The position numbers and the translations under genes were made by a program. From the NCBI GenBank assembly GCA_040220455.1, contig JAVJUS010000068.1, positions 1-64,000 on the forward strand: DNA of 64,000 nucleotides, given 5' to 3'. Shown here piece after piece: positions 17,001-25,671 of the stretch; the first letter of the stretch is position 1, and each line of letters begins with the position of its first letter. The notes beneath the pieces are model-generated. The model saw only the letters and a program-made list of their open reading frames with translations. It searched no databases and was not told the origin of the DNA. The DNA is from JAVJUS01 sp040220455. GTDB taxonomy: Bacteria > Pseudomonadota > Alphaproteobacteria > DSM-16000 > Inquilinaceae.

Positions 17001-18953
17001 TTAACGCGCCACGAATTTCGACAGCAGGCGCAGATACTCGACCTGGTAGGCGTTGGAGTTCTCCGTCACCTCCCAGGAATTCAACGGCCAGCCGTCCCCG
17101 AAGTCGCGATAGGCCTTCATCGGCGGCTGGCCGGCCGGCGGCGAGGGCGGGGCGAGACCGCACATCGCGTTGTTCGCCTCGTTGCCGCAGGAGGCCGGGC
17201 AGCAGGCGTCCCATGTGTAGCTCGGGTTCGGCCCGCCGACGAGAAAGCCCGGCGCCGGGCCGTACGCCGAGGTCTCCACATTGCCCCAAAGCGGATGCTC
17301 GTGGCGGAACCACGCGTGATAGAACTCGGTGGCCGAATTCTCCACGCCGTATTCTCCCATATTCGACAGGTACACCTTGCCCAGCGGGTTCACGCCGTGA
17401 AGGTAATGAATGTAGCCGGCGCCGGCCTCCATCGCGGCCTCGTCGGGCCACGGGCCGATATCGTACGTCGCCACCTGGGTGAACAGCGTACCCATTGCCG
17501 ACTTGAAGCCGTTCGAGCCCCAGGTGTACGCGTCCATCGGGGCACCGTACGGGTCGCGCCCGGACTCCATCGCACGAAACGCGTTCCAGCCCGCCATCGA
17601 CTCGACATAGGCCTCGTGGATCGTGGCCCTGATGCCGGGATCGACGCCCGGCTGGGACGCGTAATGGAGCAGCGCCGTCTCGATCCGGCCGAGGAAGGGA
17701 TCGGCGTAGCGCTTGGCGACCAGCTCGGTCTCCGGCACCCCGGCATCGGCGACCTCGGCGAAGCGCGCCTCGCCGGTCAGGGCGAATAGATGGATCGCGG
17801 CGATCAGCCGGGCACGGGCGCGCCCCTCGTCGTCGACTTCCTGCTGGCCGGCGGCGAGGCCGGCGCTGCCGCTGGCCGGATCATTGTTGCGGAAGACGAC
17901 CTCCGGATTGGCCTCGGCCCAGGCCCAGGCCTCGAGCGCGCGGTCCCGCCAGGCCTCGGCCTCCGCCTCGAGCGGGGCGCCGTACGCCGCGAAGGCCTGC
18001 GCGGCGAAGGCGAAGGCAGCCGCCCCGCCCAGGGTCGCCGAGGTATTGGCCGGGCCGTAATAGCTGGGCCCGTCGGCCGCGGAGGGCGGGCTCGCCTCGT
18101 CGACGCCGAGGACGGAGAGCAGCCCGCCCTCCTCGGTCTGCATCCGGGCGAGCCAGGCGAGCCCCCAGCGGATTTCGTCGATCAGGTCGGGCAGGCCGTT
18201 GCCGCTCTCCGGCAGGCCCGAATCGTCGCCCCAGGCGGCCGGCGCCTCACGATAGGCGTGGAGCATCGAGACGATGTAGTTCGCCGTCCAGCGGGTATAG
18301 CGGTTGTAGTCGCCGGCGTCGTACCACCCGCCGTGCAGGTCGCGCACCGAGAACAGGCCCAGCGTGTCGTTGTAGAGGCGTGCCTCGGTGTCCTGGCGCG
18401 GCCCCGTATGGCTCGCCCCGTCGGCCCAGCGCGGGTCGGCATGGGGCGGCTGCTTGGCGAAGCCGGCGCGCTGGTAGAAGAAGGCGCGCGCGGCCTGCCG
18501 GAGCACCGGGTCGTAGACGTCCTCGGCGATGCGGAAGGGCGGCGAACGGACCCCCCGGGCAGGGTCGACGACGACATAGGTGCCCGGCGCCGTGACGGCG
18601 GAAAAGTCGAAGGACCAGGTGACGTCGCCGGAATCCGGGTCGGCCGCACCGTTGTTGTCGATCGAGGGCGGACCGGCATGGACGGCGGCGGCGTCCTCGA
18701 CCGAGCGCAACTCCAGGACCGGGCCCGGCCGATAGCGCATGTCGGCGTCGAAGCCGCGGCGTGGATCGCGCAGGACGGCCCGCTTGCGCATTCCCGGCCG
18801 ATAGCCGAACCGGTCGACGACGATGAACGGCCCCTCGCCGACCACGACGGCCTCGGACCCGGTCAGATCCGGCGGTCCCGCCGCGACCCCGCCGCAGGCC
18901 GCGACCAGGGCCAGGGCCGCCGCCGCGCCCAGCATTCCCATCGTCCGACGCAC
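17001..18953 (-). CDS. Glycoside hydrolase family 9 endoglucanase-like lipoprotein
   Basis: A 650-residue exported beta-1,4-glucan hydrolase. The N-terminus has a lipoprotein signal with lipobox LVAAC (C20). Residues about 35-145 form the N-terminal Ig-like (CelD_N) domain, followed by the alpha6/alpha6 barrel. The catalytic base aspartates lie in GGWYDAGDYNRY (D212, D215) and the proton donor is E631 in WEVTENSNAYQ. The motif HGVNPLGKVYLSNMG is also typical. The start is GTG at 18953, because a G10 tract seven bases upstream forms the only Shine-Dalgarno; ATG at 18941 is an alternative. No other cellulose genes are nearby. Confidence 0.93.
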   Translation of the reverse strand: MRRTMGMLGAAAALALVAACGGVAAGPPDLTGSEAVVVGEGPFIVVDRFGYRPGMRKRAVLRDPRRGFDADMRYRPGPVLELRSVEDAAAVHAGPPSIDNNGAADPDSGDVTWSFDFSAVTAPGTYVVVDPARGVRSPPFRIAEDVYDPVLRQAARAFFYQRAGFAKQPPHADPRWADGASHTGPRQDTEARLYNDTLGLFSVRDLHGGWYDAGDYNRYTRWTANYIVSMLHAYREAPAAWGDDSGLPESGNGLPDLIDEIRWGLAWLARMQTEEGGLLSVLGVDEASPPSAADGPSYYGPANTSATLGGAAAFAFAAQAFAAYGAPLEAEAEAWRDRALEAWAWAEANPEVVFRNNDPASGSAGLAAGQQEVDDEGRARARLIAAIHLFALTGEARFAEVADAGVPETELVAKRYADPFLGRIETALLHYASQPGVDPGIRATIHEAYVESMAGWNAFRAMESGRDPYGAPMDAYTWGSNGFKSAMGTLFTQVATYDIGPWPDEAAMEAGAGYIHYLHGVNPLGKVYLSNMGEYGVENSATEFYHAWFRHEHPLWGNVETSAYGPAPGFLVGGPNPSYTWDACCPASCGNEANNAMCGLAPPSPPAGQPPMKAYRDFGDGWPLNSWEVTENSNAYQVEYLRLLSKFVAR

Positions 18954-18960
18954 CGCCGAG

Positions 18961-18970
18961 CCCCCCCCCC
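18961..18970 (-). promoter_or_regulatory. G10 homopolymer acting as ribosome binding site of the GH9 gene
   Basis: Ten consecutive C on the plus strand, which reads as GAG-like G10 on the coding strand. It ends 7 nt before the GTG start and is the only Shine-Dalgarno-like sequence. Homopolymer length changes here would alter ribosome-site strength or spacing. Confidence 0.5.
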
Positions 18971-19071
18971 TCGTCCGACGCCTCCATCATGGCCGGACGG
19001 CGTGGCCGCGCCAACCGTCCGGGAGGGTAGGTCGCCGGTTCGGATTCGCGGGCCGCGCCTCGCGCGCTCTC

Positions 19072-21420
19072 TCAGCCCGCGCGCAGGGTCGCGCGACGTC
19101 GGTCGAGCAGCAGGACCAGGACCGGCAGCGCGGCAAGATCGAAAGCCAGCGCGATCGCCACGGTCAGCGCCGAGAACAGGCCCATGTCGGCGATCGGCAC
19201 GAAGTCGGACAGGGTCAGCACCGCGAAGCCGCCCAGGATGATGGCGGTCGTCGCGGTCAGGGCCGGGCCGACCTCGCGCATCGCCTCCTCCAGGGCCTGG
19301 TCCAGGGGCCGCCCCGCGCCCCGTTTGCGCTGCAGGCGCCAGAGCAGGTGAACCGTGTCGTCGACCGCGATGCCGAAGGACACGCCGGCCACCAGGATCG
19401 TGCCGATGTTGATGTCCACCGCGAGCCAGCCCATCGCCGCCAGGATCGCCATCACCGGCACGAAGTTGGCGACGACGCCGAGGACGGCGAGGCGCACCGA
19501 CCGGAAGACGGCCAGCAGGACGGTCAGGAAGACGACCGTCAGGATCATCATGCTGCGGATCTGGGTGTCGAAGAGATAGCCGTCCATGTTCGCCCAGAGC
19601 GAGGCGAGCCCGGTGATCGAGACCGTGACGCCCGGATTGTCGTGGCGCGCGATCGAGGCGGCGATCCGCTCCTCGAAGGCCTGGAGCTCGGCGTTGGTCA
19701 TGTAGTCCATGAAGATCTCCATCCGGGCTTCCTCGCGCGTGTGCGAGAGGAAGTCCGCGAGATCCTCGTTGCCGACCAGGTCGGCGACGAACAGGAGCTG
19801 GGCGAGCTGGTCCCGGCCGTAGCCGGCGAGGCCCTCCGCCGCGCTCGTCTCGCTGCCGCCCAGCGCGCGGTCGACCTCGCGCAGGACGTTCAGCGGGCCG
19901 ATCACCCGATGGACGCGGTCGTCGGCCAGGAGATCGGCCTCGATCGCCGTCAGGGTCTCCACCACCGCGGGATCGGCGATGCCGCCGGGCGCCTCGACCA
20001 GCAGGGTCAGGTTGGCGCTGCCGAATTCCTGATCGGCGATCCGGTCGTAGTCGGCCTTGATCCGCGTATCGTCCTCGAACATTCGGATATAGGTCGAATC
20101 GGCCTCCAGCCGGGCCATGCCGCCGGCGACGACCCCGGCCAGCACCATGGCGGCGAGCCCGACCGCGAACGGCCGACGCGCCGCCGCCCGGGTTCCGGCG
20201 GCCAGCCGGTTGAAGGCGCGCGCCCAGCCGGGACGGGACCCGTGCAGACGCGGCCCGGCCCCGCCCGGGACCGCACGGGCGTCCTGCCAGGCGAGCGCCA
20301 GCAGCAGCGGCACCGTCGCCACGGTGACGACGAAGGTGATGGCGAGGCCGATCGTGGCGAGGCGGGAGAGCTGCGCGATCGGCATCACGCCGGCATCGAT
20401 CAGCGACAGGAAGCCGGCCGCCGTCGTGGCGTTGGAGATCAGGCAGGGCGCCCACAGCGCGGCGATCGTCTCCCGCGCCGCGCGCCCGGCCGGGGTCGCC
20501 GGCCGGGCCGCCCGGACCGAGTGGAAATGCACGATCATGTGCACGCCGCTGGCCGAGGCGAGGCACAGCAGCAGCGCCGGCAGCACGATGTTGACCAGGT
20601 CGAAGCGCAGGCCCGACAGGAACATCGCGGCCGTGGTCAGGTAGACTGTCAGCCCGGCCGCCGCCATCAGGATCGCCGAATCCCGCCAGGTCCCGGTGAC
20701 GACCCGGGCGACCGCGAAGGCCAGGAGCGAGACCAGCGGCAGGAAGATCGCGAGATCCCGGCTGGAGATCCGGTTGAGCTCGGCGTTGATCACCGAGGGG
20801 CCGACCCGGGTATGCGGGCCCGGCCCCGCCTCGCCGACCAGCCGGTCGATGTCGGCGACGAGCTGCTGGCGGCCGCGCCCGCCATCGGCGATGTCCGTCG
20901 CCTCCTGGATCAGGATCAGGGTCGAGTCCGGGTCGCCGCGCTTGATCAGCAGGCTGCCGTAGAACCGGTCGGCCTCGGCGCGCCGGCGCAGGGCCTCGCC
21001 ATGCAGCAGCCCGCCGTCGTCGGCCTCCCAGATGTTGGTGTAGTAGAGGGAGTCCGCCCGCGCCACGGTGGTCTTGGCCGAGCCCAGCGAGATCACCCGC
21101 TTGATGTCGGGATGCCCCTCGAGCCGCCGGCTCAGGTCCTTCAGCCCGGCGACGAAACCGCGCTCGTAGATCGTCCCCGTCTCCGGCGCGACGGAGACCA
21201 TGATCCAGTTCCACTCGCCGAACAGATCGACCACCCGGTCGTAGCTCTCGATGCCCGGATCCTCGTCGTAGAACCAGATCTGGATGCGGTTGTCGAAGCG
21301 CAGGTCGAAGCGCGGCAGCGTGGCCGCGACGATCGCCGCGACTGCCAGGGCGAGCAGGGCGAGGATCGCCGGCCGGGAGCCGAGCCACCGGGCGCCGGCG
21401 CGGTCGAGGGATCGGATCAT
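19072..21420 (-). CDS. MMPL/RND-superfamily lipid or product exporter
   Basis: A 782-residue transporter with the RND repeat layout: one N-terminal helix (residues 17-35), a large periplasmic loop, a five-to-six-helix bundle, then a second loop and second bundle ending near residue 770. Conserved-looking segments include ITGLASLWANMDG and GVSFGIAVDDTVHLLWRLQR, the TM4/TM10-type motif of HpnN/MmpL relatives. Such proteins move hopanoids, lipids or hydrophobic products across the envelope. It is the last gene of the ten-gene operon and starts 35 nt after the ketosynthase. The natural inference is that it exports the acyl-derived product. Substrate is not proven. Confidence 0.85.
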   Translation of the reverse strand: MIRSLDRAGARWLGSRPAILALLALAVAAIVAATLPRFDLRFDNRIQIWFYDEDPGIESYDRVVDLFGEWNWIMVSVAPETGTIYERGFVAGLKDLSRRLEGHPDIKRVISLGSAKTTVARADSLYYTNIWEADDGGLLHGEALRRRAEADRFYGSLLIKRGDPDSTLILIQEATDIADGGRGRQQLVADIDRLVGEAGPGPHTRVGPSVINAELNRISSRDLAIFLPLVSLLAFAVARVVTGTWRDSAILMAAAGLTVYLTTAAMFLSGLRFDLVNIVLPALLLCLASASGVHMIVHFHSVRAARPATPAGRAARETIAALWAPCLISNATTAAGFLSLIDAGVMPIAQLSRLATIGLAITFVVTVATVPLLLALAWQDARAVPGGAGPRLHGSRPGWARAFNRLAAGTRAAARRPFAVGLAAMVLAGVVAGGMARLEADSTYIRMFEDDTRIKADYDRIADQEFGSANLTLLVEAPGGIADPAVVETLTAIEADLLADDRVHRVIGPLNVLREVDRALGGSETSAAEGLAGYGRDQLAQLLFVADLVGNEDLADFLSHTREEARMEIFMDYMTNAELQAFEERIAASIARHDNPGVTVSITGLASLWANMDGYLFDTQIRSMMILTVVFLTVLLAVFRSVRLAVLGVVANFVPVMAILAAMGWLAVDINIGTILVAGVSFGIAVDDTVHLLWRLQRKRGAGRPLDQALEEAMREVGPALTATTAIILGGFAVLTLSDFVPIADMGLFSALTVAIALAFDLAALPVLVLLLDRRRATLRAG

Positions 21421-21455
21421 GGGCGGACCGGACTATCGATGCGGGCGGGCGACGC

Positions 21456-22658
21456 TCAGGCGGCCGCCTTTTCGACCACCAGGACGGCGTTGAGGCCGCC
21501 GAAGGCCAGGGAGTTGCACAAAGCCGCCTCGATCGGCCGCTCGCGCGCGGTGTCGAAGGCGACGTCGACGGGGCAGTCCGGATCGGGGCCGAGCGCGTTG
21601 ATCGTCGGCGGCACCAGGTCGGCGCGCACCGCCTCCACCGTCGCGATGGTCTCGAACGCGCCCGCGGCCCCCAGGGCGTGGCCGTGCATCGACTTGGTCG
21701 AGGTGACCACCGGCGCGCCCGGCGCGTCGCCGAACTCGGCCCGGATCGCCTCGGCCTCGGCGGCGTCGCTCGCCTTCGTGCCGGTGCCGTTGGCGTTGAC
21801 GTGGCCGACCCGCTCGCAAGGGCAGCGCGCTGAGACCAGCGCCTTGCGGATCGCGCGGCGGATGCCGTCGACCGAGGGCAGGAACATGTCGTGGGCGTCG
21901 AGCGACATGCCGTAGCCGGTGAGCCAGGCCAGGATCGGCGCGCCACGGGCCCGGGCGTGATCGCCGTCCTCCAGGACCAGGACGCCGGCACCCTCGCTTA
22001 GGACCATGCCCTTGCGATCGATGGAGAACGGCCGGCAGGCGTCGGGCGCGAGGATGCGCATGCCCTCCCAGGCGCGCAGGGCGCTGGGCGTCAGCATCGC
22101 CTCCACCCCGCCGGTGATGGCGTAGTCGGCCTCGCCCAGCGCGATCTCCCGCGCCGCCGTCCCGATGGCGTGGGTCGCCGAGGCGCAGGCGCTCGACACG
22201 CAGAACCCGCCGCCGGTCACGCCGAAGCGCATGGAGACGTGGCTGGCCGCCCCGCTCGGCATCGTCGTCGCGATGCCGAACGGGTGGATGCGCGGCATGT
22301 CCTCGGTGTAGTAGCGCCGGATGATGGTCTCGTGCGACGGCTCGCCGCCGATGATCGTGCCCAGGATCACGAGCCCGTCACGGTCCGCGCGCTCCGCCTC
22401 GTCGAGGCCCGCGGCGGCCATCGCCTCGTCGGCGGCGACCAGCACCATCTCGGAGATCCGGTCCATCCGGCTGCGTTCCTTCGGGGTGAAGTGGCCGGCC
22501 GGATCGAAGCCGTCGGCCCGGCCGCCGATCACCGCGCCCGGATAGTCGTCGAGCGGACGCAGGCCGGAGCGCCCCTCGCGCAGGGCCTCGAGGAACAGGC
22601 CGGCGCCGGTGCCGAAGGGGCTGACGGCGCCGATCCCGGTAACGGCGACGGGCTTCAT
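21456..22658 (-). CDS. FabF-like beta-ketoacyl-ACP synthase with Asn replacing a catalytic His
   Basis: A 400-residue thiolase-fold condensing enzyme. The nucleophile is C158 in SSACASATHA. FabF normally has NAHGT at the next catalytic position, but here the motif is VNANGTGTKASD with N290. The second catalytic histidine is kept in STKSMHGHALGAAGA. The triad thus reads Cys-Asn-His rather than Cys-His-His. The protein could condense in a different order, use a FabH-like mechanism, or only transfer acyl groups (inference). The dedicated ACP gene ends 9 nt upstream, and the pair is part of the operon at 19.1-30.7 kb. Length and fold are otherwise normal. Confidence 0.9.
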   Translation of the reverse strand: MKPVAVTGIGAVSPFGTGAGLFLEALREGRSGLRPLDDYPGAVIGGRADGFDPAGHFTPKERSRMDRISEMVLVAADEAMAAAGLDEAERADRDGLVILGTIIGGEPSHETIIRRYYTEDMPRIHPFGIATTMPSGAASHVSMRFGVTGGGFCVSSACASATHAIGTAAREIALGEADYAITGGVEAMLTPSALRAWEGMRILAPDACRPFSIDRKGMVLSEGAGVLVLEDGDHARARGAPILAWLTGYGMSLDAHDMFLPSVDGIRRAIRKALVSARCPCERVGHVNANGTGTKASDAAEAEAIRAEFGDAPGAPVVTSTKSMHGHALGAAGAFETIATVEAVRADLVPPTINALGPDPDCPVDVAFDTARERPIEAALCNSLAFGGLNAVLVVEKAAA

Positions 22659-22667
22659 CGCGGCCCC

Positions 22668-22925
22668 CTACTCCGCCGCCGAGGGCGCGCGCGCCCGGGC
22701 CAGCAGCGCGACCAGGTCGCGCACCGTCGCCACCCCCTCGACGCCCTGGTCGGCCAGCGAGATGTCGAACTCGTCCTCGATTTCGAAGACGACCTGGACC
22801 ATGTCGGCGGAATCGAGCCCCAGGTCCTCGATCGTCGTGTCGAGGGACACCGCGTCGGTCTCGACGAAGGCGGCGCGGCCGACCGCGGCCACCAGGCGCT
22901 GCTCGATCTCGTCGGAAATCTCCAT
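22668..22925 (-). CDS. Acyl carrier protein dedicated to the operon
   Basis: An 85-residue acidic four-helix carrier protein. The phosphopantetheine attachment site is S39 in DLGLDSADMVQ, followed by helix II VVFEIEDEF. It begins MEISDEIEQR and ends with an Ala-rich tail. It is clearly related to but distinct from housekeeping AcpP because of its place between the ketosynthase (9 nt downstream) and the diiron protein (51 nt upstream). Its likely job is to carry the acyl chain used by the ketosynthase and reductase domains in this operon. Activation by a holo-ACP synthase encoded elsewhere is assumed. Confidence 0.92.
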   Translation of the reverse strand: MEISDEIEQRLVAAVGRAAFVETDAVSLDTTIEDLGLDSADMVQVVFEIEDEFDISLADQGVEGVATVRDLVALLARARAPSAAE

Positions 22926-22976
22926 GTCCGGCTCCGTTGCGTCGGGGGGAATGGCGACAGGCGGCGGCGTCCGCCG

Positions 22977-23921
22977 TCAGCTCGCGATGCCGAGCGTGCC
23001 CAGGCGCTTCTCGTGCTCCTCGCGCACGCCGTCGAGCAGCAGGCGGACCTGCTCCTCCTCGCTGATGTCCTGCATCTTGCGGCCGGGGAAGATCTCGATG
23101 TCGCCGACCAGGTCCATGTGCGCGTCGCTCGCCGCCTGGTACAGGCCGATAAAGTGGCCGAGGATCTCCTCGTAGATCTCGAGCATCAGGCCGTAGAACT
23201 CGTCGGCCAGGCGCTTGACCTTGGCCATCTGCGCCGGGTCGCTTTGGATGACATGACTCATCCACCGCTCGCCGTAGCCGACATGGTGGATCTCGTCGGA
23301 GAAGACGCGCTTGACGATCTCGCTCAAGCCCGGATCGAAGACCGACCAGTACTTCCGCTGATAGGCGTAGAGCGGGTAGGCCATGCCCTCCAGGATGATG
23401 TTGTGGGCGAGGATCGCGGTGATGTAGTCGCCCTTGTCCGCCTGCTCGAGAATCAGGTCGTAGAACTTGCGCAAGGCCGGCACGGTGGCGCGCTCCATCA
23501 GCCGCTCGCGCTCCTCCGGCGTGACGCCGAAATCGGCCAGCCGGCGGCAGAAGACCTCGTAGTGCCGCGTCTCGTCGATCAGCTGGGTCGCCAGGAAGAC
23601 CTGGCTGTTCTCGTCCGGGGCGCACTTGATCAGCTCGGAGATGCCGAGCATCGAGGTCCGCTCCGCGGTCAGGAAGGTGGCAATGTCCAGGCGGTGGATC
23701 TCGCGCACCAGCGGGTCCTCGTGGACCACCGGATGGGCGTCCTGATTGTCGACCGGGGCGCCGAACTCGGTATCCTTCAGGCTGTGGCCGGGCGCGCGCT
23801 CAAGCCAGCGCTGGACAGTGTAGGCGCCGTTGTCCCAGGGCTGCGGCGTGAAGGCCGGGTTCTCGCGCTGGAGTCGCGGCGCGGTGCCACCGCCGTCGGC
23901 GTTGTCGATCAGGGCGGTCAT
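22977..23921 (-). CDS. Ferritin-like diiron oxygenase/oxidase
   Basis: A 314-residue all-helical protein. The carboxylate-bridged diiron ligand set is complete: E87, then E117 and H120 (DETRH, ExxH), E178 (ILEGMA), then E210 and H213 (DEIHH, ExxH). Helix spacing (about 30 residues between the first and second glutamate of each pair) fits the R2/AurF/ADO-type ferritin-like superfamily. It could oxidise, hydroxylate or N-oxygenate an acyl or amine intermediate, or act like cyanobacterial aldehyde-deformylating oxygenase (inference). The ATG at 23921 overlaps the permease stop (ATGA) and is preceded by GGAGGG. Confidence 0.82.
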   Translation of the reverse strand: MTALIDNADGGGTAPRLQRENPAFTPQPWDNGAYTVQRWLERAPGHSLKDTEFGAPVDNQDAHPVVHEDPLVREIHRLDIATFLTAERTSMLGISELIKCAPDENSQVFLATQLIDETRHYEVFCRRLADFGVTPEERERLMERATVPALRKFYDLILEQADKGDYITAILAHNIILEGMAYPLYAYQRKYWSVFDPGLSEIVKRVFSDEIHHVGYGERWMSHVIQSDPAQMAKVKRLADEFYGLMLEIYEEILGHFIGLYQAASDAHMDLVGDIEIFPGRKMQDISEEEQVRLLLDGVREEHEKRLGTLGIAS

Positions 23922-25315
23922 CGTCGAATTCCCTCCGTCATCCGTGTCGGGGAGGCCGCCCCGCCCGCGGCCCGTGGCCTCCGGGCCGCCCGGCGCGCGA
24001 GCAGGAAGGCGCAAACGAGGATCAGGGCCAGCAGCACCGCCGCCGGCATCGAGAAGTCACTGGCGAGGCTGGCGACGCCCAGCAGCGCGAAAGCCACGCC
24101 GACGGCGGCGACGACCGCCGACGGAACCCGGCTGGCGACCACGTGGCGGTTGTCGTAGCCGCGCCGGCGCAGCACCAGGACCGCCGCCATGAGCGCGGCA
24201 TAGGCGCCGCAGGCGACGATCGAGGCGATCCGCGCGAGCACGATGGCGTCATCGCGGAACGAGACGACGAGCGCCATGGCGGCCGACAGCCCGGCGATCG
24301 TGGCGATGGCGCCGAGCGGCGCGCCGGTCTCCGCCGAGATGCGGGTCAGCGGGCGCGGCAGCGTGCCCTCGCGCGCGACCATGTAGAGCAGCATCGACCC
24401 GCCCATGAGCGCCACGTTGAACGAGGTCCAGGTCGCCAGCGCCGCCAGGGCGATGACCACCGGGCCAACCGCGCGGCCGTAGATCGGGTCGAGCGCGGCG
24501 ATCTGCGGCAGGACCGCGCCGGAGTCGTCGGCGGCCACCGGCAGGCCGGAGAAGGCGAGCACGAACAGCAGGTAGTTGGCCGCCAGCACCAGGATGGCGA
24601 TGCGCATGGCCCGCGCGATCCGGCCGCGATAGGCCGCGCGCGAGCGGCCCAGCGGCGTCACCCATTCGAAGCCCACGAACAGGAACACCGACATGCCGAA
24701 GATCAGGCCGATCGTGCCGGGATCGACGGCGCCGAACTCCGCCGGCGGCGCCGGCTCGGCCGGCACGCGGCCGGCAGCGCCCGCCAGCACGAGCGCGGAC
24801 AGCCCGGCGATGACGGTGATCAGGACGCTCGCGGCGACCATCTGGATGCGCCGGGGCATGGTCATGCCGCGCAGGAAGAAGGCGGTGACGAAGGCGATGA
24901 AGCCGAGCCCGACCAGCCGGGGATCGGCGGCCGGGACGTAGTGGGCGACGATGCCGGAGAGGACGTGGATCTCCAGCCCCGCGACGCAGACGATGGCGAA
25001 GAGGTAGCAGAAGAACACCGTCATCGCCGGGCGCGGCCCGAAGGCGCCGGCAAGATAGGTGTTGAGGCCGGGCGAGCTCGGATAGGCGCTCGCCACCTCG
25101 CCGATCGCGCTCGCCGCGACCAGGCACAGCAGCGCCGCCCCGGCGATGCCGGCGACCGAGGCCAGCGGGCTGCCGAAGCCGATGATCACCGCCAGCACGG
25201 CATAGCAGCTCGTCGCCAGCGCGATGCCGCCGCTCGAGGTGACGTAGAACAGGTCCTCCCCGCCGAGGCGCCCGACGGCGCCCGATCCGGCCGCGTCGGT
25301 GCCCGCCATGCTCAC
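23918..25315 (-). CDS. APC-superfamily amino acid/amine permease
   Basis: A 465-residue inner-membrane transporter with about 12 membrane helices. The first helix region carries the APC-like sequence SSGGIALATSCYAVLAVIIG, and PSSPGLNTYLAGAFGPRPA follows helix 2-3. Such proteins import or exchange amino acids and amines. The start is taken as GTG at 25315, which overlaps the SCP2-like stop (GTGA); ATG at 25309 is equally possible. Its 3' end overlaps the diiron gene (ATGA). In this operon it may bring in the amine donor or another precursor, or export a small product (inference). Confidence 0.85.
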   Translation of the reverse strand: MSMAGTDAAGSGAVGRLGGEDLFYVTSSGGIALATSCYAVLAVIIGFGSPLASVAGIAGAALLCLVAASAIGEVASAYPSSPGLNTYLAGAFGPRPAMTVFFCYLFAIVCVAGLEIHVLSGIVAHYVPAADPRLVGLGFIAFVTAFFLRGMTMPRRIQMVAASVLITVIAGLSALVLAGAAGRVPAEPAPPAEFGAVDPGTIGLIFGMSVFLFVGFEWVTPLGRSRAAYRGRIARAMRIAILVLAANYLLFVLAFSGLPVAADDSGAVLPQIAALDPIYGRAVGPVVIALAALATWTSFNVALMGGSMLLYMVAREGTLPRPLTRISAETGAPLGAIATIAGLSAAMALVVSFRDDAIVLARIASIVACGAYAALMAAVLVLRRRGYDNRHVVASRVPSAVVAAVGVAFALLGVASLASDFSMPAAVLLALILVCAFLLARRAARRPRAAGGAASPTRMTEGIRR

Positions 25316-25671
25316 GCGCCCCACAGCACCAGCGAGATGGCGTCGAGCTTCACCCGGTCGGTCTCCGCGCAGTAAAGCTCGAGATCGCCGTCCATGTGGG
25401 CGCGCGCCGGGCTGCCGGTGCCGTCGAAGGACGTCGCCAGGATCTCCGGGTCGTGGGTCGCCACCTCGATCACCGGGTCGCCGCCGTCGGCCGGCGGGCC
25501 GTCGAGCAGGCGCATCTCCCCGTCGGTGACGGCCATGTACCAGACCGCGTCGACGCCGTCGGCCTCGAACCGGATGACCCGGTTCCAGTTGCGCACCAGC
25601 GACTTCACCCGGTCGTTGGCGTTGAAGTCGTCGCGGAACCGGGCGAGCGCGTCGGTGATCCGCTCGCTCAT
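25312..25671 (-). CDS. SCP2-like (sterol carrier protein 2 family) lipid-binding protein
   Basis: A 119-residue soluble protein of the SCP2 fold, which has a hydrophobic tunnel for acyl chains or other lipids. The pattern of an N-terminal helix (ITDALARFRDDFNAND), the strand pair VIRFEADGVDAVWYMAVTDG and the C-terminal VKLDAISLVLWG is characteristic. The ATG at 25671 overlaps the stop of the hydroxylase gene (ATGA). The length matches stand-alone SCP2 proteins. In this operon it most likely binds or presents an acyl intermediate (inference). Confidence 0.75.
   Translation of the reverse strand: MSERITDALARFRDDFNANDRVKSLVRNWNRVIRFEADGVDAVWYMAVTDGEMRLLDGPPADGGDPVIEVATHDPEILATSFDGTGSPARAHMDGDLELYCAETDRVKLDAISLVLWGA

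Noticed and set aside
14953..17451. Single 832-codon minus-strand protein covering DUF350 and the region of the kinase
   Set aside because: Only the last 138 codons (DUF350) are real. The upstream part is out of frame with the clear histidine kinase gene.
18823..21915. Long plus-strand frame (1030 codons) across the GH9 and MMPL genes
   Set aside because: Low-complexity, Arg/Gln/Asp-rich protein antisense to two recognisable minus-strand genes; no start context or family.
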